Assembly (NCBI RefSeq): GCF_000019785.1
Contig: NC_010524.1
Coordinates: 372,001 to 436,000, forward strand
DNA length: 64,000 nt
DNA from: Leptothrix cholodnii SP-6
Lineage (GTDB): Bacteria > Pseudomonadota > Gammaproteobacteria > Burkholderiales > Burkholderiaceae_C
Reading direction: 5' to 3'
Shown one piece after another: positions 16,819-26,883 of this stretch. Position numbers and translations under genes: made by a program. Numbering within the stretch: position 1 is the stretch's first letter; each line of letters starts with the position of its first letter. Under the pieces are notes generated by a model that was given only the letters and a program-made list of their open reading frames with translations, was not told where the DNA came from and did not search any database.

Positions 16819-18012
16819 ATGAAAATCCTGCGCCTTCAAGACCTCATCGCCGCCGGCCAGGTGGCCGGCCAGCGCGTGTTCATCCGCGCCGACCTCAACG
16901 TGCCGCAAGACGACGCCGGCCACATCACCGAAGACACCCGCATCCGCGCCTCGATCCCCTGCATCGAGATGGCGCTCAAAGCCGGCGCCGCGGTGATGGT
17001 CACCAGCCACCTGGGCCGCCCGACCGAGGGCGAGTTCAAGCCCGAGGATTCGCTCGCGCCGGTGGCCGCGCGCATGGGCGAGCTGATGGGCCGCGAGATC
17101 CCGGTGATCGCCAACTGGACCGACGGCGTCGAGGTCGCGCCCGGCCAGCTCGTGATGCTGGAAAACTGCCGCCTCAACAAGGGCGAGAAGAAGAACAACG
17201 AAGCGCTGGCGCAGAAGATGGCCGCGCTGTGCGACATCTTCGTGCACGACGCCTTCGGCACCGCGCACCGCGCCGAAGCCTCGACCTACGGCATCGCCCA
17301 GTTCGCCAAGATCGCCTGCGCCGGCCCGCTGCTGGCCGCCGAGATCGACGCCATCAGCCTGGCGCTGGCCAATCCGAAGCGCCCGCTGGTCGCCATCGTC
17401 GCCGGCAGCAAGGTCAGCACCAAGCTGACCATCCTGAAGGCGCTGTCGGCCAACGTCGACGGCCTGATCGTCGGCGGCGGCATTGCCAACACCTTCCTGC
17501 TGGCCGCGGGCCTGTCGATCGGCAAGAGCCTGGCCGAGCCCGACCTGGTCGGTGAAGCCCGCGCCGTGATCGACGCCATGAAGGCCCGCGGCGCGGCGGT
17601 GCCGATCCCTGTCGACGTGGTCTGCGCCAAGACCTTCTCGCCGACCGCCGAAGCCACCGTCAAGGCCGCCACCGACGTGGCCGACGACGACCTGATCCTC
17701 GACATCGGCCCGCAGACCGCCGCCATCCTGGCCGCGCAGCTGAAGGCCGCCGGCACCATCGTCTGGAACGGCCCGGTCGGCGTGTTCGAGTTCGACGCCT
17801 TCGCCCACGGCACCGAGACGCTGGCGCGCGCCATCGCCGAGAGCGACGCCTTCAGCATCGCCGGCGGCGGCGACACGCTGGCGGCGATCGCCAAGTACGG
17901 CATCGAAAAGGATGTCGGCTACATCTCGACCGGCGGTGGGGCTTTCCTGGAGGTGCTCGAAGGCAAGACGCTGCCGGCGTTCGAGATCCTGACGAAGCGC
18001 GCGGCGGGTTGA
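16819..18012 (+). CDS. pgk: Phosphoglycerate kinase
   Basis: Pgk converts 1,3-bisphosphoglycerate and ADP to 3-phosphoglycerate and ATP in glycolysis, and runs in reverse in gluconeogenesis or carbon fixation. The 397-residue product has the signature [10 protein letters not shown] near residue 18, SHLGRP (about 60), [19 protein letters not shown], the nucleotide-site [10 protein letters not shown] and the C-terminal GGGDTLAAI and STGGGAFLE. Length is standard. It starts a run of central carbon genes that continues with maeB, pyk and fbaA after a three-gene interruption. A strong terminator follows its stop. Confidence 0.97.
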   Translation: MKILRLQDLIAAGQVAGQRVFIRADLNVPQDDAGHITEDTRIRASIPCIEMALKAGAAVMVTSHLGRPTEGEFKPEDSLAPVAARMGELMGREIPVIANWTDGVEVAPGQLVMLENCRLNKGEKKNNEALAQKMAALCDIFVHDAFGTAHRAEASTYGIAQFAKIACAGPLLAAEIDAISLALANPKRPLVAIVAGSKVSTKLTILKALSANVDGLIVGGGIANTFLLAAGLSIGKSLAEPDLVGEARAVIDAMKARGAAVPIPVDVVCAKTFSPTAEATVKAATDVADDDLILDIGPQTAAILAAQLKAAGTIVWNGPVGVFEFDAFAHGTETLARAIAESDAFSIAGGGDTLAAIAKYGIEKDVGYISTGGGAFLEVLEGKTLPAFEILTKRAAG

Positions 18013-18024
18013 TCGCCTGTTGCT

Positions 18025-18084
18025 CACAGGTCGGTTCCACCGACCTGTGACGCCAGCGAGGGCCGCCGAAAGGCGGCTTTTTTT
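18025..18084 (+). terminator. Tandem hairpin terminator of pgk
   Basis: Two consecutive hairpins follow the pgk stop. The first is CACAGGTCGG (18025-18034) paired with CCGACCTGTG (18040-18049), 10 bp with a 5-base loop. The second is GCCGCC-GAAA-GGCGGC (18062-18077) followed by seven T (18078-18084), a textbook intrinsic terminator. The structure lies in front of the NYN gene and argues that this gene has its own transcription start. Confidence 0.9.
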
Positions 18085-18154
18085 CATCCTCGACCAAACG
18101 CCCTTGCTGCCTATCGTCTGGGCGTCTGTCCCGCCACGCGAGCAGCCTGCAGAT

Positions 18155-18637
18155 GTGGCGTTTGTCGCAGTCCTCGTCGATTGCGACAACACAGCGCCGG
18201 ATGTGCTGGAGCACGCGTTACGCGTGGTCGCGCAATTTGGACAGGTCGTGCTGCGGCGGGGGTATAGCAGTCACACGACGCTCGCCAACAAATGGCAGGA
18301 AGCGCTGGTGCGGCTGGCGTTCACGCCATGTCTGCAATTTCAATACGCGGCTGGCAAGAACACCTCGGACATTGCTTTGGCTCTGGACGCGTTGGAGGCG
18401 ATGTTCGATCGCCGGTCAGACACCTTTTGTCTGGTGACCAGCGATTCGGATTTCGCGTATCTGGGCGGGCTGGGCCAGTACCTGAAGCGGACCGACCCGG
18501 CCTTTTCGCCGAAGACCGACGGGCACTGCGGACTGCTCGACATGCTGCGCACCTACGACCTGCTGGTGGTGCAGCAGGAGCCCGGTGGGCACTGGACTGT
18601 GCGGCTCGAGCCCAGGGCGGAAGGCGAAGAGGGCTGA
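18155..18637 (+). CDS. NYN-domain (PIN-like) ribonuclease-type protein
   Basis: NYN domains are metal-dependent PIN-like nucleases acting on RNA. The sequence shows the expected acidic clusters: VDCDN near the N-terminus (Asp9, Asp11), KNTSDIALALDAL, and VTSDSDFAYL, in the order seen in LabA/DUF88-type NYN proteins. The frame is open back to 18020, but that part runs through the pgk terminator. I therefore place the start at GTG 18155, giving 160 residues; TTG starts a little upstream are possible and no clear ribosome site decides. The C-terminus (about 120-160) does not match the usual Gly-Phe-Gly-Glu segment and may be divergent. Codon use in the first half is less GC-biased than in neighbours, a sign of transfer. 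It stands beside mntA-hepT. Confidence 0.72.
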   Translation: MAFVAVLVDCDNTAPDVLEHALRVVAQFGQVVLRRGYSSHTTLANKWQEALVRLAFTPCLQFQYAAGKNTSDIALALDALEAMFDRRSDTFCLVTSDSDFAYLGGLGQYLKRTDPAFSPKTDGHCGLLDMLRTYDLLVVQQEPGGHWTVRLEPRAEGEEG

Positions 18638-18737
18638 CAGGCCGCCGGCACCCTCGTCCATCCCGATATCGAGGCGCTTGTTGTGGGTTGAGTGATGCAC
18701 ACTCATCAACGAAGTCCGATCGATTCAGGAGCTTTTG

Positions 18738-19043
18738 ATGACCGTTCCCGCCCTGATCTCTCTCTCGGCCGGCGATCTGGCACCGATCTGCCGGCGCCAC
18801 GGCATCCACCGGCTGGCCGTGTTCGGCTCGCGGCTGAAGGGCACGGCTCGCGCAGACAGCGATCTGGATCTGCTGGTCGAATTCGAGCCGGGTCGCGTGC
18901 CCGGATTGCTGGGCCTGAGTGCGATCGAGATCGAGTTGACCGAGGCGCTGGGCGTCAAGGTCGATCTGCGCACCGCGCAGGACCTGAGTCCCTACTTCCG
19001 CGACGAAGTGCTCCGGCAGGCACAGGTGGCCTATGCAGGCTGA
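18738..19043 (+). CDS. mntA: MntA-type nucleotidyltransferase antitoxin
   Basis: A 101-residue minimal nucleotidyltransferase. It has the GSX10DXD motif with Gly30-Ser31 and Asp42/Asp44 (FGSRLKGTARADSDLDLLVEF), and a third acidic residue at Asp76 (VKVDLR). In characterised MntA-HepT pairs this enzyme AMPylates a tyrosine of the HepT ribonuclease and so neutralises it. AGGAG ends six bases before the ATG. Its last 11 bases overlap hepT, the usual antitoxin-first arrangement with translational coupling. All catalytic acids are present, so an active antitoxin is expected. The pair lies between pgk and maeB, an unusual place inside a metabolic run. Confidence 0.88.
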   Translation: MTVPALISLSAGDLAPICRRHGIHRLAVFGSRLKGTARADSDLDLLVEFEPGRVPGLLGLSAIEIELTEALGVKVDLRTAQDLSPYFRDEVLRQAQVAYAG

Positions 19044-19371
19044 CGACCGCATCCGGATTCGGCACATGGTCGATGCGGCCAACGCCGCTCGCGGCTTCCT
19101 GTCCGGTCGGCAGCGCGCCGACCTCGATACCGACCAGATGCTGCTGTTTGCCGTGGTGCGAGCCATCGAGATCATCGGCGAGGCTGCCGCGCGGGTCTCC
19201 CCGGAATGTCGTGCCGCCGTGCCGGGCGTGCCCTGGCCGGCCATCATCGGCATGCGCAATCGCATGGTGCATGCGTATTTCGACATCGACCACGATGTGG
19301 TGTGGCAGACGGTGCAGGTCGAACTGGCGCCGCTGATGTCGGTCTTGCAGGCCGCGTTGAATCGGCCTTGA
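19033..19371 (+). CDS. hepT: HepT-like HEPN ribonuclease toxin
   Basis: A 112-residue all-helical HEPN protein (DUF86/HepT family). The catalytic RX4HXY motif is intact: Arg75, His80 and Tyr82 in RNRMVHAYFDID. The tyrosine is the residue that MntA-type antitoxins AMPylate in studied systems. Other family hallmarks are AIEIIGEAAARVS in the middle and the preceding PWPAIIGMRN. The ATG at 19033 lies inside the end of mntA. With both genes complete, this looks like a working type VII toxin-antitoxin module rather than a relic; target RNA and physiological trigger are not visible. Confidence 0.9.
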   Translation: MQADDRIRIRHMVDAANAARGFLSGRQRADLDTDQMLLFAVVRAIEIIGEAAARVSPECRAAVPGVPWPAIIGMRNRMVHAYFDIDHDVVWQTVQVELAPLMSVLQAALNRP

Positions 19372-19573
19372 ATCAACGCCACGACACCGATCTGGCCTGA
19401 ACCCTGCGCGAGGGGGCGCCACCCAACCTCACCTTTGACACCATGCCTCTTGCGCATGGCGTTCAGGCCTGGCCGGCATGAAGGCGGGCTAAGCGTTATC
19501 CCGGGCCCAGGGCGGGCATAACGGGGCTGTAATCTGCGCGACCTTTCGAAGATCACAGTCTCAGGAGACTCCG

Positions 19574-21883
19574 ATGCCTGCCCTCACTCCCGCCGAACAG
19601 GCCCTGCGCGACGCTGCGCTCGAATATCACCGCTCGCCGGTGCGCGGCAAGATCGCCGTCACGCCGCTCAAGCCGCTGATGAACCAGCGCGACCTGTCGC
19701 TGGCCTATTCGCCGGGTGTCGCCTACGCCTGCCTGGCGATCCAGGACGATCCGTCGCTGGCGGCCGAATACACCTCGCGCGCCAACCTGGTCGGCGTGGT
19801 CACCAACGGCACCGCGGTGCTGGGCCTGGGCGACATCGGCCCGCTGGCGGGCAAGCCGGTGATGGAAGGCAAGGGCTGCCTGTTCAAGAAGTTCGCCGGC
19901 ATCGACGTGTTCGACATCGAGCTGGCCGAGCGCGACCCCGACAAGCTGGTCGACATCATCGCCGCGCTGGAGCCGACGCTGGGCGGTGTCAACCTCGAGG
20001 ACATCAAGGCGCCCGAGTGCTTCTACATCGAGAAGAAGCTGCGCGAGCGCATGAAGATCCCGGTCTTCCACGACGACCAGCACGGCACCGCGATCATCTC
20101 GGGCGCGGCGCTGCTCAACGGGCTGGAGCTGGTCGGCAAGCCGATCGGCGACGTCAAGCTGGTGGTGTCGGGCGCGGGTGCGGCGGCGATCGCCTGCCTC
20201 GACCTGATGGTCGGCCTGGGCGTTCGACTCGAGAACATCTACGTCTGCGACTCCAAGGGCGTGATCCGCGAGGGCCGCGCCGACGTGCAGGCCGGCAAGC
20301 TCGATGAATCGAAGCAGCGTTACTGCCAGCGCACCAACGCGGCCACGCTGGCCGACGTGATCCGCGGCGCCGACGTGTTCCTGGGCTGCTCGGCGCCGGG
20401 CGTGCTGACGCAGGACATGGTGGCCACGATGGGCGACAAGCCCATCATCCTGGCGCTGGCCAACCCCGAGCCGGAGATCCGCCCCGAGCTGGCGCGCGCC
20501 GCCAAGCCCGACTGCATCATGGCGACCGGCCGTTCTGACTACCCGAACCAGGTCAACAACGTCCTGTGTTTCCCGTACATCTTCCGGGGTGCACTCGACT
20601 GCGGCGCCACCACCATCAACGAGGCGATGAAGCTGGCCTGCGTGCGCGAGATCGCCGCGCTGGCCAAGGAAGAAACCAGCGACGAGGTGGCCGCCGCCTA
20701 CGCCGGCCAGGAGCTGCAGTTCGGGCCCGAGTACATCATCCCCAAGCCCTTCGACGTGCGGCTGATCCTGCGCATCGCGCCGGCGGTGGCGAAGGCAGCG
20801 GCCGACTCGGGCGTGGCGGCGCGGCCGATCGCCGACCTGGAGGCCTACCGCGAGTCGCTGACCCGCTACGTCTACCAGACCGGCATGTTCATGCGCCCGG
20901 TGTTCGCCGCCGCCAAGCGCGCGCCGGCCCGGGTGGTCTACGCCGAAGGCGAGGACGAGCGCGTGCTGCGCGCGGTCCAGGTGGTGCTGGCCGAGGGCCT
21001 GGCCAAGCCGATCCTGGTCGGCCGGCCGAACGTGATCCAGATGCGCATCGAACGCGCCGGCCTGCGCCTGAAGGCCGGTGTCGATTTCGAGGTGGTCGAT
21101 CCGGAAGACGATCCGCGTTTCCGCGCCTGCTGGGAGGAGTACCACCGCGTGATGGGCCGCGAGGGCGTGTCGGTCGAGGCCGCCAAGGCGGCGGTGCGGC
21201 GCTCGACCACGCTGATCTCGGCGCTGCTGCTCAAGCGCGGCGACGCCGACGCGATGCTGTGCGGCCTGCACGGCCGCTACGACAGCCACTTCGAGCACGT
21301 CAAGGCGGTGATCGGTGCGCGCCCCTGCACCCGCGTGATGGGCACGATGAACGCGCTGATGCTCGAGGAGCACAACCTCTTCATCACCGACACCTTCATC
21401 AACGAGGAGCCGAGTGCCGAGGAACTGGCCGAGATCGCCCGGATGGCGGCCGAGGAAGTGCGCCGCTTCGGCGTGCCGCCGAAGGTGGCGTTCCTGTCGC
21501 ACTCGGTGTTCGGCTCGTCGAACCGGGCGTCGGCCAGGCGCATGCGCCTGGCGCGCGACCTGTTCGTGGCGCGCTGCCCCGAGATCGAATGCGACGGCGA
21601 GATGCACGGCGATGCCGCGCTGTCCGAGAAGATCCGCCGCCAGGTGCTGCCCGAGACCACGCTCACCGGCTCGGCCAACGTGCTGGTGCTGCCCAACATC
21701 GACGCGGCCAACATCCTGTTCAACGTGCTGAAGGTGACCTCCGGCCACGGCGTGACGATCGGCCCGATCCTGCTCGGCGCGGCCGCGCCGGTGCACGTGC
21801 TGACGCCGTCGGCGACGATGCGGCGGGTGGTCAACATGACCGCGCTGGCGGTGGCCGACGCCGCTGCGCTGCGTCGTTCGTAA
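19574..21883 (+). CDS. maeB: NADP-dependent malic enzyme with phosphotransacetylase-like domain
   Basis: MaeB decarboxylates malate to pyruvate with NADP reduction. The 769-residue product has the malic N-terminal domain (about 18-160; [28 protein letters not shown]), the cofactor domain (about 163-400; [33 protein letters not shown]), and the C-terminal phosphotransacetylase-like regulatory domain (about 440-765; [32 protein letters not shown]). This three-part form is the normal large MaeB of proteobacteria; the last domain is usually a metabolite sensor without transacetylase activity. AGGAGACTCCG precedes the ATG. The 202-bp gap upstream separates it from hepT and holds a short CCATG...CATGG inverted repeat but no gene. 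Confidence 0.95.
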   Translation: MPALTPAEQALRDAALEYHRSPVRGKIAVTPLKPLMNQRDLSLAYSPGVAYACLAIQDDPSLAAEYTSRANLVGVVTNGTAVLGLGDIGPLAGKPVMEGKGCLFKKFAGIDVFDIELAERDPDKLVDIIAALEPTLGGVNLEDIKAPECFYIEKKLRERMKIPVFHDDQHGTAIISGAALLNGLELVGKPIGDVKLVVSGAGAAAIACLDLMVGLGVRLENIYVCDSKGVIREGRADVQAGKLDESKQRYCQRTNAATLADVIRGADVFLGCSAPGVLTQDMVATMGDKPIILALANPEPEIRPELARAAKPDCIMATGRSDYPNQVNNVLCFPYIFRGALDCGATTINEAMKLACVREIAALAKEETSDEVAAAYAGQELQFGPEYIIPKPFDVRLILRIAPAVAKAAADSGVAARPIADLEAYRESLTRYVYQTGMFMRPVFAAAKRAPARVVYAEGEDERVLRAVQVVLAEGLAKPILVGRPNVIQMRIERAGLRLKAGVDFEVVDPEDDPRFRACWEEYHRVMGREGVSVEAAKAAVRRSTTLISALLLKRGDADAMLCGLHGRYDSHFEHVKAVIGARPCTRVMGTMNALMLEEHNLFITDTFINEEPSAEELAEIARMAAEEVRRFGVPPKVAFLSHSVFGSSNRASARRMRLARDLFVARCPEIECDGEMHGDAALSEKIRRQVLPETTLTGSANVLVLPNIDAANILFNVLKVTSGHGVTIGPILLGAAAPVHVLTPSATMRRVVNMTALAVADAAALRRS

Positions 21884-21986
21884 CCGCGCTGTTCCTGACT
21901 GGGCCCGATAATCCGGCGCCGCTGCCCTGTGACCTCTACCTGACGAGGCGCTGACGGCGGTGCCGACCCACCCTGGAGACTGCCTG

Positions 21987-23417
21987 ATGCCCCGCCATAC
22001 CAAGATCGTTGCCACCCTCGGCCCTGCTTCGTCCGACCCGGCGGTGCTGGAACGCATGATCCGCGCCGGGGTCGACGTGGTGCGATTGAACTTCAGCCAT
22101 GGCAAGGCCCAGGACCACATCGACCGCGCCAACCTCGTGCGCGACGTGGCGCGGCGGGTCGGCAAGCCGGTGGCGATCATGGCCGACCTGCAGGGCCCGA
22201 AGATCCGCGTCGGCAAGTTCGCCGAAGGCAAGGTCATGCTGGAGAACGGCATGCCCTTCGTGCTGGACGCCGCACGCACCGAGCTCGGTGACCTCGGCGG
22301 CGTGGGCCTCGACTACAAGGAACTGCCGCGCGACGTGCGCCCCGGCGACACGCTGCTGCTCAACGACGGCCTGATCGTGCTGACGGTCGACGCGGTGCGT
22401 GGCGAGGAAGTGCGCACCACGGTCAAGGTGGGCGGCGAGCTGTCCAACAACAAGGGCATCAACAAGCAGGGCGGCGGCCTGACCGCGCCGGCCCTGACGG
22501 CCAAGGACATGGACGACATCAAGACCGCGATGTCGTTCCAGTGCGAGTACCTGGCCGTGTCGTTCCCGAAGAACGCCACCGACATGGAGATGGCGCGCCA
22601 GCTGGCCAACGTCGCCGGTGAACCGTGGCGCCACAAGCCCGGCATGATCGCCAAGATCGAGCGCAGCGAGGCGATCCCGCTGCTCGATTCGATCCTGCGC
22701 GCCAGCGACGGCATCATGGTCGCGCGTGGCGACCTGGCCGTCGAGGTGGGCAACGCCGCGGTGCCGGCGCTGCAGAAACGCATGATCCGCATGGCGCGTG
22801 CGCTCGACAAGATCACCATCACCGCCACGCAGATGATGGAGTCGATGATCCTGGCGCCGATCCCCACGCGCGCCGAGGTTTCCGACGTGGCCAACGCCGT
22901 GCTCGACGGCACCGACGCCGTGATGCTGTCGGCCGAGACCGCCGCCGGCAAGTACCCGGTCGAGACCATCGAGCAGATGGCCGCCATCGCGCTGGCTGCC
23001 GAGGCCGCCGAAGAGACCAAGCTCGACGCCGACTTCCGCAACAAGACCTTCGGCCGCATCGACCAGTCGATCGCGATGGGCGCGCTGTTCACGGCGCACC
23101 ACCTGGGTTGCAAGGCGATCCTGGCGCTGACCGAGTCGGGTTCGACCGCGCTGTGGATGAGCCGCTACCAGATCGACGTGCCGATCTACGGCCTGACGAC
23201 CACGCCGCTGTCGGAGCGTCGCATGGCGCTGTACCGCAACGTGCGGCCGATCCTGATGGCCAAGTTCGACGACCGCGACACCGCGCTGGCCGCGGCCGAG
23301 CGCCTGCTGGTCGAGCGCGGCGTGCTCATGCCGGGCGATACCTACGCCATCACCTGCGGCGAGCCGATGGGCTACCCGGGCGGCACCAACATGCTCAAGG
23401 TCTGCCGGGTCGCCTGA
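21987..23417 (+). CDS. pyk: Pyruvate kinase
   Basis: Pyk makes pyruvate and ATP from phosphoenolpyruvate and ADP. The 476-residue product begins MPRHTKIVATLGPASS and has RLNFSHG, the metal/phosphate loop IAKIERSEAIP, MVARGDLAVEVG, the signature ITATQMMESM and the C-terminal allosteric domain (about 345-475). ATG 21987 was preferred over a GTG nine codons upstream because it matches the family start and has GGAG in front. It follows maeB by about 100 bp and precedes fbaA, so malate-derived and glycolytic pyruvate formation are encoded side by side. Confidence 0.96.
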   Translation: MPRHTKIVATLGPASSDPAVLERMIRAGVDVVRLNFSHGKAQDHIDRANLVRDVARRVGKPVAIMADLQGPKIRVGKFAEGKVMLENGMPFVLDAARTELGDLGGVGLDYKELPRDVRPGDTLLLNDGLIVLTVDAVRGEEVRTTVKVGGELSNNKGINKQGGGLTAPALTAKDMDDIKTAMSFQCEYLAVSFPKNATDMEMARQLANVAGEPWRHKPGMIAKIERSEAIPLLDSILRASDGIMVARGDLAVEVGNAAVPALQKRMIRMARALDKITITATQMMESMILAPIPTRAEVSDVANAVLDGTDAVMLSAETAAGKYPVETIEQMAAIALAAEAAEETKLDADFRNKTFGRIDQSIAMGALFTAHHLGCKAILALTESGSTALWMSRYQIDVPIYGLTTTPLSERRMALYRNVRPILMAKFDDRDTALAAAERLLVERGVLMPGDTYAITCGEPMGYPGGTNMLKVCRVA

Positions 23418-23624
23418 ATCGGGGGTGTCGCGGCCGCAGGTTGTGCACGGGAGAGGGTTTCGCGTGCGAGGCGAGTCGGTCGACGCTCGTAGAATTCTCG
23501 GAGTTTCAGCGCGGTTTCATGACGGCGTGGCAGCGGGTGTCTCCCGACAGACCGGCTGACCGTCGCGCGGCATGATGGAGCCGGGCCGCGCTCGCCGGTT
23601 TTGTCCACACTCTGAGGTTTTGCC

Positions 23625-24689
23625 ATGTCACTCGTCTCGATGCGCCAACTGCTCGACCATGCCGCCGAAAACGGCTACGGCATTCCGGCGTTCAACGTCA
23701 ACAACCTGGAACAGGTGCAGGCCGTGATGGCCGCGGCCGCCGAAGTCGGCGCGCCGGTGATCCTGCAAGCCAGCGCAGGTGCCCGCAAGTACGCCGGCGA
23801 GGCCTTCATCAAGCACCTGATCCAGGCGGCTGTCGAGGCCTACCCGCACATCCCGCTGGTGATGCACCAGGACCACGGCCAGACCCCGGCGATCTGCCAG
23901 GGCGCGATCAACCTGGGCTTCGGCTCGGTGATGATGGACGGCTCGCTGCGCGAGGACGGCAAGACCCCGGCCGACTTCGCCTACAACGTCGACGTGACCC
24001 GCAAGGTGGTCGACATGGCGCACGCGGTGGGTGTCACGGTCGAAGGCGAACTCGGCTGCCTGGGTTCGCTCGAGACCGGTGAAGCCGGCGAGGAAGACGG
24101 CATCGGCGCGGTCGGCAAGCTCGACCACAGCCAGATGCTGACCGACCCCGAGGAGGCGGCCCAGTTCGTCAAGGCGACCCAGCTCGACGCGCTGGCGATC
24201 GCCATCGGCACCAGCCACGGCGCCTACAAGTTCACCCGCCCGCCCACCGGCGACGTGCTGGCGATCTCGCGCGTCAAGGAGATCCACGCCCGCATCCCCA
24301 ACACCCACCTGGTGATGCACGGTTCGTCGAGCGTGCCGCAGGACCTGCTGGCCCTCATCAACCAGTACGGCGGCAAGATGAAGGAAACCTACGGCGTGCC
24401 GGTCTCCGAGATCCAGGAAGCGATCAAGTTCGGCGTGCGCAAGATCAACATCGACACCGACATCCGCCTGGCGATGACGGCTGCGGTGCGCAAGTTCATG
24501 GCCGAGAACCCCGAGAAGTTCGACGCCCGCGAGTGGCTCAAGCCGGCGCGCGAGGCGGCCACGAAGATCTGCAAGCAGCGCTACATCGAGTTCGGCTGCG
24601 AAGGCCAGGCCGGCAAGATCAAGGCGGTCGGCCTCGACGAGATCGCCCGCCGCTACGCCAGCGGCGCGCTGGCGCAGCAGGTGCTCTGA
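23625..24689 (+). CDS. fbaA: Class II fructose-1,6-bisphosphate aldolase
   Basis: A zinc-dependent aldolase linking fructose bisphosphate with dihydroxyacetone phosphate and glyceraldehyde 3-phosphate. The 354-residue product shows [10 protein letters not shown] at the N-terminus, MHQDHGQ with zinc-binding His, [26 protein letters not shown] with the second metal His, HGSSSVP and [11 protein letters not shown]. Length and motifs fit the Calvin-cycle/glycolytic subtype common in Burkholderiales. Of the 207 bp after pyk, the part just before the gene holds a TAGAAT box at about 23489 that could be a -10. A GC-rich hairpin follows the gene. Confidence 0.96.
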   Translation: MSLVSMRQLLDHAAENGYGIPAFNVNNLEQVQAVMAAAAEVGAPVILQASAGARKYAGEAFIKHLIQAAVEAYPHIPLVMHQDHGQTPAICQGAINLGFGSVMMDGSLREDGKTPADFAYNVDVTRKVVDMAHAVGVTVEGELGCLGSLETGEAGEEDGIGAVGKLDHSQMLTDPEEAAQFVKATQLDALAIAIGTSHGAYKFTRPPTGDVLAISRVKEIHARIPNTHLVMHGSSSVPQDLLALINQYGGKMKETYGVPVSEIQEAIKFGVRKINIDTDIRLAMTAAVRKFMAENPEKFDAREWLKPAREAATKICKQRYIEFGCEGQAGKIKAVGLDEIARRYASGALAQQVL

Positions 24690-24739
24690 TTCCTGCCTGA
24701 CCGGCGGCGCGGCCAGCGCGCTGCGCACGCGATATCACG

Positions 24740-24762
24740 ACGGCCCGCCTCTGGCGGGCCGT
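24740..24762 (+). terminator. Hairpin terminator between fbaA and purC
   Basis: ACGGCCCGCC (24740-24749) and GGCGGGCCGT (24753-24762) form a perfect 10-bp stem with loop TCT. The tail CTTGCTGT is a weak U-tract. It probably ends the fbaA transcript; a -10-like TACAAT follows at 24777-24782, in front of purC. Confidence 0.65.
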
Positions 24763-24806
24763 CTTGCTGTCCGCCCTACAATTCCGTCACATTTGGACGT
24801 CTGACC

Positions 24807-25715
24807 GTGACTGCTGCCCTGCTCGAATCCCAACTCCATTCCCTGCCGCTGCTGGCCCGCGGCAAGGTGCGCGACAACTACGCCGTCGGCACCGACCGCA
24901 TCCTGATGGTCGCCAGCGACCGGCTGTCGGCCTTCGACGTCATCATGGGCGAGGGCATCCCCGGCAAGGGCGAACTGCTGACCCGCGTGGCGCTGTACTG
25001 GTTCGACCGGCTCGGCCACATCGTGCCGAACCACCTGACCGGCGCCGATCCGGTGTCGGTGGTGGCGCCCGACGAGGTCGACCAGGTGCGCGGCCGCTCG
25101 ATGCTGGTCAAGCGGCTCAAGCCGTTGCCGGTCGAGGCGGTGGTGCGTGGCTACCTGGCCGGCAGCGGCTGGAAGGAATACCAGGAAACCCGCTCGGTCT
25201 GCGGTGTCGCGCTGCCGTCCGGGCTGACCAATGCGGCCCGCCTGCCGGCGCCGATCTTCACCCCGGCCACCAAGGCCGAGATGGGCGATCACGACATCAA
25301 CATCAGCTTCGAGCGCATGAGCGAGATCATCGGCGCCGATCTGGCCGAGCGCGTGCGCGCGATCTCGATCCAGCTCTACAGCAGCGCTGCCGAGATCGCG
25401 CTGTCCAAGGGCATCATCATTGCCGACACCAAGTTCGAGTTCGGCCTCGATGAAGATGGCACCCTCACGCTGATGGACGAGGTGCTGACGCCCGACTCGT
25501 CGCGCTACTGGCCGATCGAGCACTACCAGAGCGCCTACGCGCAGGGTCGCAATCCGCCGAGCTTCGACAAGCAGTTCGTGCGCGACTGGCTCGAGTCGGT
25601 GCGCATCGACGGCCAGCCCTGGAACAAGCAGGCGCCGGCGCCGGCCCTGCCGGACGACGTCATCGTCCACACCGCGGCCACCTACCGCGAGGCACTCGAA
25701 CGCCTGACCGCCTGA
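24807..25715 (+). CDS. purC: Phosphoribosylaminoimidazole-succinocarboxamide synthase
   Basis: PurC joins aspartate to CAIR in purine synthesis, using ATP. The 302-residue product matches the longer SAICAR synthase form, with [11 protein letters not shown] near residue 15, [44 protein letters not shown], and the signature [13 protein letters not shown] and [14 protein letters not shown]. The start is GTG 24807. It lies with purE and purK, which follow 2.2 kb downstream and supply the CAIR substrate. Confidence 0.96.
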   Translation: MTAALLESQLHSLPLLARGKVRDNYAVGTDRILMVASDRLSAFDVIMGEGIPGKGELLTRVALYWFDRLGHIVPNHLTGADPVSVVAPDEVDQVRGRSMLVKRLKPLPVEAVVRGYLAGSGWKEYQETRSVCGVALPSGLTNAARLPAPIFTPATKAEMGDHDINISFERMSEIIGADLAERVRAISIQLYSSAAEIALSKGIIIADTKFEFGLDEDGTLTLMDEVLTPDSSRYWPIEHYQSAYAQGRNPPSFDKQFVRDWLESVRIDGQPWNKQAPAPALPDDVIVHTAATYREALERLTA

Positions 25716-25740
25716 ATCGCCGGGCCGGTCGCCGTTCACC

Positions 25741-26859
25741 ATGTACCGACTGCTCACGTCGCTCGAGGAGGCGATCGCCCTCGGCCGCATCCCGGGCGAA
25801 GTGCCGTTCCTGCGCGCCGAGCGGGCGGTGGTCCATGCGCGGCTCGGTGAGCTGGAGCTGGCGCGGCGCGAGGTCGCGATCCTGCGGGGGCTGTCCGAAA
25901 CGCAGACCAGTCCGGCCCTCAACGCATGGCTCTGGCTGGCCGAGGGATTGGCCGACTACTACGAGAACCTGAGCCTGCGTGCGCGCGATCGCGTGCACCG
26001 TGCGATGGCGCTGGCGGCCTCGCTGAAGTCGGCGCGTGTGCATGCGCTGGCGGCGGCCTGGCTGGCGCACATGAGCTTCCGGGTGCACGACTACACCGCC
26101 ACCGTGCAGCACCTGGGCACCGCGTTGCGCATGGCCGCGGCCGAGCACCATGCGGCCCGCTCGCGCGCCTGCATCGTCGTGGCCGGCGTCTACCACTACG
26201 CCGGGCGCGAGGACCTTGCGCAGCCCTGGTACCTGCAGGCGCGAACCCACGCCGCCACCGAGGGCGACGGCGCTGCGCTCAGTTCGATCATGTACAACAT
26301 GGCGGCGCTGCGGGTGATGGGGGTGCGCCTGGCCGAGCGCTTCGGCGCGGCCGACGAGCTCAAGGCCAAACGCGCGAGACTCGGCACCGAATCGTCGCTG
26401 TTCCTCGACCAGAGCGTGCGGACCAAGGCGCTCAGCAACCACCCGCCGATCCAGCGCGCGTTGATCCTGACGGCACACGGCGAGTTTGCCGAGGCGCTCG
26501 GCCTCTACGAACACCACCTGACCGAAGCGCTTGCCGAAGGCCTGACCGGCTCCGAATGCCTGTTCCAGGCCGATCGGGCCTGGTGCCTGCTCGAACTCGG
26601 CCGCAGCGACGAGGCCCTGAGCGCCGCACGGCTGGCCGATTCAGCCTTCCTCTACGCCACCGAGCCCGAAGAAGAGGCCATCGCGCACGCGCTGCTGTCG
26701 ATGGTCTTCGAGCGCCTGGGTCTGCCCGACGTGGCGCTCGTCCATGCCGATGCGGCGCAGCGCATGCACGGGGTCTACCAGGCGCACTGTCGCACCCTGT
26801 TGCAGGCGATGGACGCGGCGCAGCTCGAAACCCTGCGCCTCGGCCCGATCGCGGCCTGA
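25741..26859 (+). CDS. TPR-like helical repeat protein, function unknown
   Basis: A 372-residue soluble protein made of helix pairs typical of tetratricopeptide-like repeats, with alternating small and large residues throughout (for example LNAWLWLAEGLADYY, ALAAAWLAHMSF, ALGLYEHHLTEAL). No signal peptide, membrane segment or catalytic motif is visible. It looks like the repeat part of some GGDEF or regulator proteins, but no output domain is attached and none of the neighbours supplies one. The ATG lies 25 bp after purC and the gene is convergent with cnoX, 24 bp away. A scaffold or partner-binding role is the most that can be said. Confidence 0.7.
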   Translation: MYRLLTSLEEAIALGRIPGEVPFLRAERAVVHARLGELELARREVAILRGLSETQTSPALNAWLWLAEGLADYYENLSLRARDRVHRAMALAASLKSARVHALAAAWLAHMSFRVHDYTATVQHLGTALRMAAAEHHAARSRACIVVAGVYHYAGREDLAQPWYLQARTHAATEGDGAALSSIMYNMAALRVMGVRLAERFGAADELKAKRARLGTESSLFLDQSVRTKALSNHPPIQRALILTAHGEFAEALGLYEHHLTEALAEGLTGSECLFQADRAWCLLELGRSDEALSAARLADSAFLYATEPEEEAIAHALLSMVFERLGLPDVALVHADAAQRMHGVYQAHCRTLLQAMDAAQLETLRLGPIAA

Positions 26860-26883
26860 GCCGGACCGGGCGATCCGCTCAGC

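Noticed and set aside
19553-22279. 908-codon minus-strand frame opposite maeB
   Set aside because: Antisense artefact; composition is His/Arg/Gln-rich and maeB on the other strand is certain.
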